Source: Arenibacter sp. P308M17
GTDB lineage: Bacteria; Bacteroidota; Bacteroidia; Flavobacteriales; Flavobacteriaceae
Direction of reading: 5' to 3'
DNA length: 64,000 nucleotides
NCBI RefSeq assembly: GCF_003426735.1
Contig: NZ_QVON01000008.1
Location: forward strand, 1-64,000
Below the pieces are notes generated by a model that ran no database searches, was not told the DNA's origin, and worked only from the letters and a program-made list of their open reading frames with translations. The translations under genes and the position numbers were made by a program. Of this stretch, positions 1-8,953 are shown piece after piece (positions within the stretch are counted from its first letter, which is position 1; every line of letters starts with the position of its first letter).

Positions 1-401
1 ATAAAATTATTGAAAAGTTAATGTTACCGGAATGTTAATTACCTCTTTTAAATATTTAATATCTTTCTATAAGAATCTAAGAAGTAAATTATTCATTTAC
101 TGTAACATTTTGTAAAGCAAAATTAAGAACAATAATCAAAATTTACTATTTACTTTTTATAAGCAGTTTGTTAACAATGTGTCATTATTGGTAAACGACT
201 AAGTAACAATGGTTTTTATTTTTTTTATAATTAATGTTGTTAATAACCCAGTTTCTGTGGGGAAACCCTTGGTATTTGTACATATGTTTGAAAAGAACTA
301 CTTATTTTTATATAAATTTATTTTACCAATTAAGTGATTTCTAATTTTTTTCAGAGTTTCCTCTAATAAGTAATTTAGTCTTTAATAGTCAGTATTGAAC
401 A
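1..401. other. AT-rich leader region without a gene
   Basis: No coding region is apparent on either strand here; the sequence is strongly AT-rich with many stops. It probably holds the promoter of the rpiB-like gene that follows. A TATGTTTG at 283-290 fits the Bacteroidota -7 consensus (TAnnTTTG), but I do not see a convincing TTTG at the expected -33 distance, so the promoter call is weak. Confidence 0.4.
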
Positions 402-833
402 ATGAAAATAGCTATAGGTAATGATCATGCAGGTACGGAATATAAACTTGCCATTGTTGGTTTGTTGAAATCTTTGGGTATAGAAGTAACAAATCATGGT
501 ACCGATGGGTCCGATAGTGTTGATTATGCAGATTTTGTACATCCTGTAGCCATAGAAGTGGAGAACGGAAATGCGGATTTGGGCATTATTATTTGCGGAA
601 GTGGCAATGGGGTATCAATGACTGCCAATAAACATCAAAATATAAGGGCAGCTCTATGTTGGACAACGGAAATAGTAAAATTGGCCAGGGAGCATAATGA
701 TGCCAATATTTTAAGTTTGCCTGCCAGATTCGTTTCTTTGCCTCAGGCATTGGAAATGGTGAAAACATTCTTAAATACTTCCTTTGAAGGCGGTCGGCAT
801 GAAAGAAGAATTGAGAAGATTCCTTGTAAATAG
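402..833 (+). CDS. rpiB: Ribose-5-phosphate isomerase B family protein (RpiB/LacAB)
   Basis: A 143-residue cytosolic sugar-phosphate isomerase of the RpiB/LacA/LacB family, which in RpiB interconverts ribose 5-phosphate and ribulose 5-phosphate in the non-oxidative pentose phosphate pathway. The start MKIAIGNDHAG contains the Asp-His of the phosphate/sugar site (D8, H9), and the central IIICGSGNG segment carries the catalytic cysteine (C65) and the glycine-rich loop that holds the enediolate. The C-terminal GGRHERRIEKI stretch has the His/Arg residues that bind phosphate in this family. The length is normal. It is transcribed alone, with a ~400 bp AT-rich leader and 240 bp to the next gene. 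The split between RpiB and the galactose-6-phosphate isomerase subunits cannot be settled by eye, but a single-gene context favours RpiB. Confidence 0.9.
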   Translation: MKIAIGNDHAGTEYKLAIVGLLKSLGIEVTNHGTDGSDSVDYADFVHPVAIEVENGNADLGIIICGSGNGVSMTANKHQNIRAALCWTTEIVKLAREHNDANILSLPARFVSLPQALEMVKTFLNTSFEGGRHERRIEKIPCK

Positions 834-1073
834 GCGTTGCATTACCTTTTTTGTTTTCGGGTTAAGAGCCATGTTATACTCTCTAAATATATCTGGGTCA
901 AAAAGCCTTCAACGAGGTAAAAACTGTCTAAATTTCATTATACCCCAATAGCTTAAGCCAGTTCATTGCTTGTAAACCAAATATGAAATGAGCATGACCA
1001 AAATTTGGTCTCCAGCCCAAATGAAGTTATGCGAATTACATATGACCGTTAAAAAAACAGTAAATACCTACAT

Positions 1074-1646
1074 ATGAAAATTGAAATAAAAACTTTCCAG
1101 GAATTGGAGTTGCAGGAACTATATGAGGTATTGCAATTACGTAGCGAGATATTTGTTGTGGAACAAGATTGTGTATATCAGGATATGGACCATAAAGATC
1201 AGTTGGCCTTTCATATAATTGGTTATAAGGAGGGAAGGATTGTAGCCTATACCAGGGTATTTAAACCGGGCGATTATTTTAGGGAGGCAAGTATCGGAAG
1301 GGTGTTGGTACGGAAATCTGAACGACAGTATGGATATGGATTGGAAATAATGAAAGCTTCCATTAATACAATACATAAAAAATTTGGTCCTTCTGCCATA
1401 TATATTTCTGCCCAAAAATATTTGACCAAATTCTATACTTCCCTTGGTTTTAAGGTGGTTGGGGAAGAGTATTTGGAGGATGGTATTCCCCATGTTGGAA
1501 TGATTAGGAACAATCCCTTATACCATAAAAAAAGAGCTGTTTTAACAGCTCTCAGTATTATTTGGATGATGAATACAATTTATATTTTAATGGGCATTTT
1601 GTCACTTAAATTAATATCTTCCAACATATTATCGGTAAATTTATAG
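1074..1646 (+). CDS. ElaA-like GNAT family N-acetyltransferase with a readthrough C-terminal extension
   Basis: A 190-codon reading frame whose first ~150 residues match ElaA-type GNAT acetyltransferases, which transfer an acetyl group from acetyl-CoA to an unknown substrate. The acetyl-CoA binding motif A is visible as GRVLVRKSERQYGYG, with the RxxGxG pattern that grips the pyrophosphate. The family normally ends shortly after the HVGMIRNNP segment. Here no stop occurs at that point; the frame reads through a hairpin (1534-1551) that looks like an intrinsic terminator and then runs 67 bp into the 3' end of the convergent gene. The last ~38 codons are therefore probably not ancestral. Either a stop codon was lost or most transcripts end within the coding sequence. 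The start ATG at 1074 is in the right place for the family. Confidence 0.8.
   Translation: MKIEIKTFQELELQELYEVLQLRSEIFVVEQDCVYQDMDHKDQLAFHIIGYKEGRIVAYTRVFKPGDYFREASIGRVLVRKSERQYGYGLEIMKASINTIHKKFGPSAIYISAQKYLTKFYTSLGFKVVGEEYLEDGIPHVGMIRNNPLYHKKRAVLTALSIIWMMNTIYILMGILSLKLISSNILSVNL
1534..1551. terminator. Hairpin inside the 3' end of the ElaA-like gene
   Basis: An 8-bp near-perfect inverted repeat GAGCTGTT/AACAGCTC with a 2-nt centre, preceded by seven A residues and followed by a weakly T-rich run. Its place between two convergent genes fits a bidirectional terminator. It lies inside the ElaA-like open frame, which is unusual. Confidence 0.55.
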
Positions 1647-1954
1647 TGCCCTTTAGTCGTGATAATCTTAAATCGATTGGAATTCATTCGGCTCAAAGTA
1701 TCCAAAAACAACCATTTGGATTTTAATAATAATGGTCTTTCGGATTTTAAACTAATCTCAAAATAGTATTTTTTACCATTTTTAAGGGCAACAATATCCG
1801 GAGTAATTTTGGTGTCGCTACCTTTTTTTAAATAGGATTTTGGACAATCATAACCTTCAATATCCGCCTTGATTTTTTCAAAACCGTGCGCTTCCAAGTG
1901 GGAAATCGACTTCTTTAGGAATTCCTCGTTTGCTGATTTTTCAATATTTATCAT
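1580..1954 (-). CDS. Conserved hypothetical protein, possible PD-(D/E)xK-like fold
   Basis: A 124-residue basic protein without a signal peptide. I do not recognise a named family. The middle contains ITPDIVALKNGKKYYFEISLK-like spacing: a Pro-Asp, a short hairpin-forming stretch and then a Glu in a beta strand followed by Lys. This resembles the core of restriction-endonuclease-like folds, but the exact ExK spacing is not met, so this is only a suggestion. Its 3' end overlaps the extended 3' end of the convergent acetyltransferase frame by 67 bp. It has no partner on its strand. Confidence 0.55.
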   Translation of the reverse strand: MINIEKSANEEFLKKSISHLEAHGFEKIKADIEGYDCPKSYLKKGSDTKITPDIVALKNGKKYYFEISLKSERPLLLKSKWLFLDTLSRMNSNRFKIITTKGHYKFTDNMLEDINLSDKMPIKI

Positions 1955-2068
1955 AATCGTAATTTATGAAAAAAATCGATTAAAAGCAAATAAATAAGTT
2001 GATTAACAGTTATTTATGTCGATTTTAACAAAATCAAGGATATAAGTTTGCTTATACTTATTATCCAG

Positions 2069-2302
2069 TTAAAGGGTGATACCCTGCCCATTGGGATTTG
2101 AAGTATCCAAAGTTGCAAAAAAATAAATTTCACTGTTTACAGCCATCAGCATACCGCTTACTATCAATTTATCATCCATTCCTTGCCAAGGAATTCCATT
2201 CCGTGCCTGATAATAAGGCCAAAAAGGAAATTAAAAGAGTATAAAATGGAATTTCGTTGCCCTGTATTCCTCAAGTTTTAATAATTTCCACGTATCAATT
2301 AC
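2069..2302 (-). pseudogene. Possible 3' remnant of an unidentified gene
   Basis: Between the hypothetical gene and the NlpC/P60 gene the minus strand reads as plausible protein, with one in-frame stop at about 2235 separating two coding-like blocks: one around KLEEYRATKFHF and a longer one around NGIPWQGMDDKLIVSGMLM, ending at a stop at 2069. The amino-acid composition and lack of further stops in the last ~55 codons look like a decayed C-terminus. I cannot name the family. The rest of 1955-2333 shows nothing else I can support. Confidence 0.3.
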
Positions 2303-2333
2303 TTTTTTGTATTAACCATCTTAGATTTTATAT

Positions 2334-3536
2334 ATGAATTGCTGCCGAAAGGGAATATATTTTATACTGATTACAGGAGTTTTTCTTTTAATATCCTGTG
2401 AACAAAAGCTTGATAGGGATGAACTAACCATCAAAGCGATGATGGAAGATATAAAGCAAGAATTTGCGCCAGACAGGAGGGTAGCTATTTTTAATATTGA
2501 ATATGTTAGGGAAGGTAAGGAAACCATTCTTAAGGGGGAATCCAACCTGCCGGAAGCTATTGCCGCCCTTAAGCGAAAATTGGCGGAGGAAAACATAGAT
2601 TTCTTGGATAGCATTCAATTATTGCCGTCATCACATTTAAATGGTCTTACACAAGGTCTTATTACCATATCCGTGGCCAATTTGCGTGGCAAGCCGGCAC
2701 ATTCATCAGAGTTGGTTACCCAGGCCACTCTGGGTACCCCTGTCAAGATTTTTAAGGAAAAGGATGAGTGGTTTTTGATACAGACTCCGGATAAGTATAT
2801 ATCCTGGGTAGATGGGGGAGGAATAACTCCATTGTCAAATGAAAAATATACGGAGTGGATTTCCTCTCCAAAAATTATTTACTTGAATACTATGGGTCAT
2901 TCCTATACCAAACCAAATTCGGCTTCCCAGGTTATATCCGACATGGTCGCAGGGGGTGTTTTGGAGCGTATAGGGGAGGAAGAGGAATTTTATCATGTGG
3001 CTTATCCGGATGGGAGAATGGCGTATGTCCTTAAAAAAGAGGCGATGGATTACGACACTTGGCTTGCAACATTGAATTCCAGTCAGGAATCTTTGGTAAA
3101 TACTTCCAAAACTTTAATGGGCGTCCCTTATTTATGGGGGGGTACCTCTACAAAAGGAGTAGACTGTAGCGGTTTTACCAAAACCATTTATTTTTTAAAC
3201 GGGATTGTGCTACCAAGGGATGCATCCCAGCAAATACATACGGGCACAAAGATAGATGCCGTTAAGGATTTTGATAAATTGGAGCCGGGAGATTTATTGT
3301 TCTTTGGAAAGCCGGCAACGGATACCACCAAGGAACGGGTAATCCATGTGGGAATGTGGATTGGCAACAATGAGTTTATCCATTCTGCCGGAAGGGTGCA
3401 TATAAGCAGTGTGGACAAGGAAGCCCCAAACTTTGACGCGTATAACCTAAACAGATATTTGCGCTCCAATCGTTATTTTAAAGAACCCATGAACGGACTG
3501 ATAGAGCTGGCCAAAACCCCTGTTTTTATGGACTGA
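2334..3536 (+). CDS. NlpC/P60 family lipoprotein, SH3-containing cell-wall endopeptidase
   Basis: A 400-residue predicted lipoprotein: a short hydrophobic signal ends in LLISC with the lipidated Cys near residue 23. The N-terminal ~90 residues are unassigned, followed by one or two bacterial SH3-like segments (about residues 105-240), and then a C40 (NlpC/P60) peptidase domain. The catalytic cysteine is in GVDCSGFTK (about C278) and the histidine in VIHVGMWIG (about H338), with a following HISS as third polar residue. Members of this architecture (YkfC-like) cleave the gamma-D-Glu-diaminoacid bond of peptidoglycan stem peptides. It probably acts on the periplasmic side of the cell envelope. 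The stop lies only 1 bp from the stop of the convergent lactonase gene. Confidence 0.88.
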   Translation: MNCCRKGIYFILITGVFLLISCEQKLDRDELTIKAMMEDIKQEFAPDRRVAIFNIEYVREGKETILKGESNLPEAIAALKRKLAEENIDFLDSIQLLPSSHLNGLTQGLITISVANLRGKPAHSSELVTQATLGTPVKIFKEKDEWFLIQTPDKYISWVDGGGITPLSNEKYTEWISSPKIIYLNTMGHSYTKPNSASQVISDMVAGGVLERIGEEEEFYHVAYPDGRMAYVLKKEAMDYDTWLATLNSSQESLVNTSKTLMGVPYLWGGTSTKGVDCSGFTKTIYFLNGIVLPRDASQQIHTGTKIDAVKDFDKLEPGDLLFFGKPATDTTKERVIHVGMWIGNNEFIHSAGRVHISSVDKEAPNFDAYNLNRYLRSNRYFKEPMNGLIELAKTPVFMD

Positions 3537-3537
3537 C

Positions 3538-4566
3538 CTATTTTAAATCTACTGCCATTATATAATCGTCCGCGGTGATATATAACTTTTTTTGATCCGT
3601 ATCAAAGGCGCAATTGGCCGTAGCCTGTCCTGTTAGGATTCTGGCCAAGGCCTTCCCTTGGGAGTTAAAGATCCATATTCCACCGGGCCCCGTAGCAAAT
3701 AGAATGCCATTGTTGTTTATTTTTAATCCGTCCGGCAGGCCTTGTTGTCCTTCTTTCCCAATTAGATCCGTTACCTCATAAAAAAGTTTTTTATTGGTTA
3801 CCTTTCCAGGTTCCGAAAGCTGATATTGGTACCACACGGCATGTTCCGGATCGGAATTTGCAACATAGAGGACATTGCCATCAGGGGATATCCCTATCCC
3901 GTTGGGACGGGAAATAGTGTCGAGCAGCATTAATTCCCCAGTAGCCATTAGGCAATAAATTCCCTGAAAATCCAATTCCTTGCCTTCATCATCCATTCTT
4001 TTTGGCAGGCCATAGGGCGGATCGGTAAAATAGAGGTTGCCATTTTTATCGAAGGTGGCATCATTGGGGCTGTTCAATTTTTTGCCCTTGTAAGAATTGA
4101 CCAGGTTGGTAAAATTGGATGAGGGAGAACTTAAAGATGCATTCATTTTGGCCACTTGGCGGTTGCCGTGCTGCAATAGCACCAACTCCCCTTCCTTATT
4201 AAGCAAAAGCCCATTGGAGCCCGGTTCTTCACCTGTAAAATGGGTCCCTGAAAATCCTGAGGGATTCAAGTAGGTGACCGTATCATTGTTTTTTGGGTCC
4301 AACTTATAGACTTTATTGTTGGGGATATCCGAAAATAGCAAATAATTGCCTTCCTTAATCCATAGGGGTCCCTCGGTCCAGGCAAAGCCACTGGCAAGAA
4401 TTTCAATTTTAGATTTTGGATCTATGATCTGAAGCGCTTCATTATCCAAAATTTCAATGGATAGGGGAGAGGAGTTGGTTTCAGCGGATATGGTTTTCTT
4501 ATTGTTTTCCTTACATGCCCATAACAAAAGGGCCGAACCAATAATAATGGAAGTTATTTTTTTCAT
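3538..4566 (-). CDS. SMP-30/gluconolactonase family lipoprotein
   Basis: A 342-residue lipoprotein (lipobox LWAC, Cys18) with a six-bladed beta-propeller sequence typical of the SMP-30/gluconolaconase/LRE family. Diagnostic stretches are FAWTEGPLWI near residue 63, GSNGLLLNKEGELVLLQHG, LNSPNDATFDKNGNLYFTDPPYG, and SRPNGIGISPDGNVLYVANSDPE, which supply the Glu, Asn and Asp metal ligands. Expected activity is hydrolysis of an aldonolactone to the free aldonate in the periplasm. It follows the GntP permease gene with a 1-bp gap, so it is the last gene of the dgoD-gntP-lactonase operon. It would link the lactone product of a PQQ dehydrogenase to aldonate uptake. The actual sugar is not determined by the sequence. 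Confidence 0.87.
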   Translation of the reverse strand: MKKITSIIIGSALLLWACKENNKKTISAETNSSPLSIEILDNEALQIIDPKSKIEILASGFAWTEGPLWIKEGNYLLFSDIPNNKVYKLDPKNNDTVTYLNPSGFSGTHFTGEEPGSNGLLLNKEGELVLLQHGNRQVAKMNASLSSPSSNFTNLVNSYKGKKLNSPNDATFDKNGNLYFTDPPYGLPKRMDDEGKELDFQGIYCLMATGELMLLDTISRPNGIGISPDGNVLYVANSDPEHAVWYQYQLSEPGKVTNKKLFYEVTDLIGKEGQQGLPDGLKINNNGILFATGPGGIWIFNSQGKALARILTGQATANCAFDTDQKKLYITADDYIMAVDLK

Positions 4567-4567
4567 T

Positions 4568-5890
4568 TTAGTGCATTATTTTAACGATGATAGTGATAAC
4601 CGTCATTGCGGTGGCACCTAGGACAAAAGTCCCGGCCGATTGGATCTGATATCCTTGTTTTACGTTCATTCCCGTAAGTTGGGTAAGCACCCAAAAGAAG
4701 CTGTCGTTTACATGAGATACTACAGAAGCCCCTGCGCCTATGGACAAAACCGTCATAGTGGCCATAAAGGGGTCGTTAAGGCCCAGGGCTGGCATTAATG
4801 GGGCAATGATGGACGCCGTTGTTACCAAGGCCACTGTAGATGAGCCCTGGGTGGTCTTTAGACAGGCAGCCAATAGAAATGGCAAAAATAGGCCCAACTC
4901 CATTCCTGTAAATTCAGACGTAATAGTGTCTGCTATTCCCGAATTTTGTAACATCTTTCCAAAAATTCCTCCGGCCCCGGTAATAAAAATTATTGGGGCC
5001 GCCTCCCTGAGCGATTCCCCAAACCAACCTGTGGAGGAGAAAATGGTTTCGTCCAATTTTTTGGGCAATACAAGTGTCAATAATACGCCAACCAAAAGGG
5101 CAATTACAGGGGTGCCCAAGAAGGATATTATCGTTTTGAAGGGGGAAGGTTGAAAAGTAAAATCAGGATAATCCATGACCGACTTCAATATAATGAGTAC
5201 AATGGGAATTATTATGGCCAATAAGGACTTCCAAAGGGCAGGTTGTTCCTGTTGTGTGGTAATGGTTTCGAGAGTTATAGGGACATTGATCCGAGATGCA
5301 AATTTGGTGGCAAAGAAATAACAGGGAATAAGTGAAATACTGCTGATCAACAAGCCCCATATCATAACACTTCCCAAATCCGCGCCTAAAATACCGGCAG
5401 CAGCAATAGGCCCGGGGGTAGGTGGTACCATGGTATGCGAAGCGGTCAATCCCAATGCAAGGGCAGCAGTGGTACCGGCAAAGGAAACACCAGCCTTGGA
5501 GGAGAGTACCTTGTTCAATGGGTTCATAATGAGCAGCGCACTATCCGCAAATACAGGTATGGAAAGAATATAGCCTGTGAGCAACATGGCCAAATGAATG
5601 GATTTGGCCCCAATAAGCCTTAAAATTCTTGAGGCAATGACAAAAGCGCCACCAGATTTTTCCAAAACCTTGCCAATAGTTACCCCAAACAGGATTATAA
5701 GTCCTATTTTACCCATAATATCCCCAAATCCATCATTGATGGAACTTATTATAGCTTCTATATCCATTCCTGTCATAAAACCGTAGGCTATGGCAGAGAA
5801 AAGGAGAACAAAAAAGGGATGCACCTTAATTTTAATGATTCCTATGATCAATAGGGCAAGGGAAAGTACTAAGGCGATAAGGTAGTTCAT
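4568..5890 (-). CDS. GntP family gluconate/aldonate:H+ symporter
   Basis: A 440-residue, very hydrophobic inner-membrane protein with about 12 membrane segments. The HTMVPPTPGPIAAAGILGAD stretch in the first half and KTTQGSSTVALVTTASIIAP and GAGASVVSHVNDSFFWVL in the second half are GntP family signatures. It should import gluconate or a related aldonate with protons. The start follows the dgoD-like stop by 41 bp, and its stop is 1 bp before the lactonase start, so the three are one transcription unit. The neighbouring galactonate-dehydratase-like enzyme suggests galactonate or a stereoisomer as the substrate, but that is inferred from context. Confidence 0.9.
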   Translation of the reverse strand: MNYLIALVLSLALLIIGIIKIKVHPFFVLLFSAIAYGFMTGMDIEAIISSINDGFGDIMGKIGLIILFGVTIGKVLEKSGGAFVIASRILRLIGAKSIHLAMLLTGYILSIPVFADSALLIMNPLNKVLSSKAGVSFAGTTAALALGLTASHTMVPPTPGPIAAAGILGADLGSVMIWGLLISSISLIPCYFFATKFASRINVPITLETITTQQEQPALWKSLLAIIIPIVLIILKSVMDYPDFTFQPSPFKTIISFLGTPVIALLVGVLLTLVLPKKLDETIFSSTGWFGESLREAAPIIFITGAGGIFGKMLQNSGIADTITSEFTGMELGLFLPFLLAACLKTTQGSSTVALVTTASIIAPLMPALGLNDPFMATMTVLSIGAGASVVSHVNDSFFWVLTQLTGMNVKQGYQIQSAGTFVLGATAMTVITIIVKIMH

Positions 5891-5931
5891 GGTTTTTTTT
5901 GGTTGATTATGGTTTTTTTTCGGATATTATT

Positions 5932-7092
5932 TTACCACTCGTTAAAGTTTCCATCGGGTCCCCGCCATATAGGATTAGACCAATTATGGCCAATTTTCTG
6001 ACCTTCCCTTAATTTTTCCTCATTCATTTCAACACCTAGACCGGGTTTTTGAAAGAGATCAATATATCCATCCTTGATATTAAAAATTTCGGGATTTAGG
6101 ACATAGTCCAAGAGGTCAAAGCCCTGATTGTAATGGATACCAATACTGTTTTCCTGAATAAAGGCATTGGCCGAAACAAAATCGATATGCAATGCCGAAG
6201 CCAAGGATATGGGTCCTAACGGACAATGCGGGGCCAAGGCCACATCATAGGCTTCGGCCAAAGTTGCAATTCTCCTTACTTCGGAAATACCTCCAGCATG
6301 ACTAAGATCCGGTTGAATGATATCGACCACCCCTTCTTCCAGAATTTTCTTAAAGTCCCAACGGGAGAACATTCGCTCCCCAGTGGCAATGGGGATACTG
6401 GTGTAGGCATAGATATGCTTTAGCGCATCATTGTTTTCGCTAAGTACCGGTTCTTCAATAAACATGGGTTCATATGGGGCAAGTTCATCTATGAGCCGTT
6501 TCACCATTCCTTTGTGTACGCGGCCGTGAAAATCGAGCCCTATGTCCAATTCGGTCCCGAATTCTTCTCTCAATAATCTAATGTTGTTGGAGACCTTTTT
6601 TACATCCTTCAAGGTGGAAATCCAATCCATACCCCCGGTGGCGTTCATTTTTACCGCCTGGAAACCGGCATTAACCTTTTGGTGGGCTTGCTCCAGCAAC
6701 ACCTCCGGATGATCCCCGCCGATCCAACAGTACATTTTCATTTTTTGGCGTACTGCCCCGCCCAATAAATCGTAGACAGGAACACCAAGGTATTTTCCCT
6801 TTATGTCCCATAATGCCTGATCTATACCGGAAATGGCGCTCATAAGGATGGGACCACCTCTGTAAAACCCTCCCCTATAGAGTATTTGCCATAGGTCTTC
6901 TATATTTGTGGCCGACTTTCCAATGATGTATTGCTGTAGTTCCATTACACAGGCGGCTACCGTATCTGCCTTGCCTTCCACCACGGGCTCGCCCCAGCCA
7001 ATAATGCCTTCCTTGGTGGTTACCTTGAGAAATAGCCACCTTGGTGGGACTTTAAAAAGTTCAATTTTCTCAATAATAAGTTGCTCCTTCAT
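5932..7092 (-). CDS. dgoD: Galactonate dehydratase-like enolase superfamily enzyme
   Basis: A 386-residue cytosolic enzyme of the mandelate-racemase subgroup of the enolase superfamily, closest in visible motifs to D-galactonate dehydratase. The N-terminal capping part has LYRGGFYRGGPILMSA and GIDQALWDIKGK, as in DgoD. The barrel shows the metal ligands Asp in GLDFHGRV, Glu in FIEEPV and Glu in ATGERMFSRWDF, and the catalytic His in ALAPHCPLGP. The expected reaction removes water from an aldonate to give a 2-keto-3-deoxy acid. It is the first gene of the dgoD-gntP-lactonase operon. The ATG at 7092 is preceded by a long repeat-bearing intergenic region. No 2-keto-3-deoxy-acid kinase or aldolase is seen in the window. 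Related dehydratases act on other aldonates, so the substrate is probable, not proven. Confidence 0.85.
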   Translation of the reverse strand: MKEQLIIEKIELFKVPPRWLFLKVTTKEGIIGWGEPVVEGKADTVAACVMELQQYIIGKSATNIEDLWQILYRGGFYRGGPILMSAISGIDQALWDIKGKYLGVPVYDLLGGAVRQKMKMYCWIGGDHPEVLLEQAHQKVNAGFQAVKMNATGGMDWISTLKDVKKVSNNIRLLREEFGTELDIGLDFHGRVHKGMVKRLIDELAPYEPMFIEEPVLSENNDALKHIYAYTSIPIATGERMFSRWDFKKILEEGVVDIIQPDLSHAGGISEVRRIATLAEAYDVALAPHCPLGPISLASALHIDFVSANAFIQENSIGIHYNQGFDLLDYVLNPEIFNIKDGYIDLFQKPGLGVEMNEEKLREGQKIGHNWSNPIWRGPDGNFNEW

Positions 7093-7161
7093 AATGGTTT
7101 TACAAATTTGTTTTGATCAAATACCGGATCATCAATTAATGCTTTTAATGGTTGGTATTTG

Positions 7162-7761
7162 ACGTGAGTTCGATATATATTTAATTTAATATCAGTTGTT
7201 TATATGACATCTGTCCGGTCGAGCGCCCGCCCGTATCCGAACGGTCCGTTCGGGCGGGGGTTGAGACCTCATTGTAAAAGCATTACAGTAAAATAACCTC
7301 TCGACTCCGCCCGCCTGAACGGCACGGGCAGGCTACCATTGACATCTTTTTAATAATCTCCATATTAATGATATGAATTCGTCAACGGTAGTCACTTCGA
7401 CAGAGTCCCTTTTCAGGACGACGAGAAGTCACAAATACTGGCCGGGAGCTAGATGTGCGATTTAGCTCATGCTATATTATTTTAGGGGTATTCGTGAACC
7501 TTCGGTTTAGCTTCGCTGAACCTTCGGTTTCTCATATGCATTCGAAATGACGACCTTGAAATCTTCAATTTAAAACAGAAACCTATAAATATCTCTCACT
7601 ACCAATACCATATTTAATATATAACCCCAAATAAACTTTTTGAAATTATGTCATTTTATCCGCTTGAAAAATAAAATTTCTTGGGTCTCGAGAGGACCGT
7701 AACAATTTTTTAATTTACTCTAAATCAATGTATTGAAAATATTTTTATGTCGAACTCACGT
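7162..7761. repeat. Repeat-rich insert bounded by short inverted repeats (MITE-like?)
   Basis: The 770 bp between the dgoD-like gene and the oxidoreductase gene contain no coding region. ACGTGAGTTCGA at 7162-7173 recurs as its exact reverse complement at 7750-7761, with a few further matching bases inward. Between them are a GC-rich palindrome (7226-7258; stem CCGAACGG/CCGTTCGG around 7237-7253 plus an outer CCCGCC/GGCGGG), a second GC-rich imperfect inverted repeat at about 7305-7333, and a tandem GAACCTTCGGTTT at 7496-7508 and 7518-7530. This composition differs from the AT-rich flanks. It resembles a non-coding mobile element or several nested intergenic repeats. It also must contain the promoter of the dgoD operon. 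Confidence 0.5.
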
Positions 7762-7862
7762 TATTTATAAAAATTAATGTCTTTTTTCCAAATCCTTGAA
7801 ATTAATAAATATAACTAAATGTTATGAAGATATAGAATTTCGGAATTTTTAAACAATGCAAA

Positions 7863-8924
7863 CTAAAGTATAACGGTTTGTCCGGTTCTTACGGATTCAT
7901 CGGCGGCCAGTACTATTTTTAGACTATTAATGGCATCCGTTAAATGGGATGACAGATCAATATCGTTTTTAATGGCGTTCAACAAATATTCCTGTTCCAG
8001 TAAACAAAGTCCGTCATGATCCGGCTCATCTTCGGTTTTAATAAAGTCGTCTTTTTTTATAAAATTTCCTTCTTCGTTCAATTCGCTGTAATGAAGTTGT
8101 AGGCTGCCCGTTTTTGTATGCCCTTCAATTTCCTGGGAACTGTCCTTGGGTTTGTCCGAAATGGAAACTGCTCCCTTTGGGCCAATAACATCCTTGATAA
8201 AGACTGCGGTTTCACTCATCATTGGTCCCCATCCGGCCTCGTACCAGCCTACGGAACCGTCTTTAAAACGCACCTGTAATTGACCATAATTGTACATCTT
8301 GCCATCTATTTCCTTACTCAAATTAGCTCCAATGGCACTGACGCTAATGGGAGTGGATTGGGTCATTAAGCACATAATATCTACGTAATGAACACCGCAA
8401 TCCACTATGGGCGACATTGAATTCATGAGTTGTTTATGGGTATACCATTTGTCCCCGGAACTTTGTTGGTTTAGGTTCATGCGCATTACCAAGGGTTTGC
8501 CAAGGGTACGGGCCACTTCCACAAACTTTGTCCATGACGGATGCACCCTTAAAATATAACCGACGACCATTTTTCTGTTTTTTTCCCTGGCCAAGGCCAC
8601 GAGTTCCTCTGCCTCCCCTACCGTTAGGGCAAGAGGTTTCTCTACAAATACATGCGCTCCTGCCTTAAGACTTTTTCCAGCATAATCGGCATGGGTGTCC
8701 GGATAGGTGTTTATAGATACTACATCCGGTTTGGTTTCATGTAGGCCGGTATCAAAATTATCATAGGTAGGTACTCCCCCCAATTCTTGGGATAATTTTT
8801 CCCTACTTTCCGGTTTACGGCTTACCAGGCCCACAATTTCAAATTCATCTAGTTGGTGATAGGCCCTGGCATGGGAGACACCCATATTTCCACAACCTAC
8901 GACAAGGGTTTTTAGTTTGTTCAT
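7863..8924 (-). CDS. Gfo/Idh/MocA family oxidoreductase
   Basis: A 353-residue cytosolic NAD(P)-dependent oxidoreductase. The N-terminal Rossmann fold opens with LVVGCGNMGVSHARAYH (GxGxxG type), followed by the VFVEKPLAL motif whose Lys is characteristic of the family near residue 95. A C-terminal substrate domain follows with a conserved CGVHYVDIM stretch supplying the His region. Members oxidise or reduce sugars, inositols or sugar derivatives. It lies 29 bp downstream of the PQQ dehydrogenase gene on the same strand, so the two are probably cotranscribed. The specific sugar is unknown. Confidence 0.87.
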   Translation of the reverse strand: MNKLKTLVVGCGNMGVSHARAYHQLDEFEIVGLVSRKPESREKLSQELGGVPTYDNFDTGLHETKPDVVSINTYPDTHADYAGKSLKAGAHVFVEKPLALTVGEAEELVALAREKNRKMVVGYILRVHPSWTKFVEVARTLGKPLVMRMNLNQQSSGDKWYTHKQLMNSMSPIVDCGVHYVDIMCLMTQSTPISVSAIGANLSKEIDGKMYNYGQLQVRFKDGSVGWYEAGWGPMMSETAVFIKDVIGPKGAVSISDKPKDSSQEIEGHTKTGSLQLHYSELNEEGNFIKKDDFIKTEDEPDHDGLCLLEQEYLLNAIKNDIDLSSHLTDAINSLKIVLAADESVRTGQTVIL

Positions 8925-8953
8925 TTTCTTAGATAATAAGGTTTCTTAATTTT

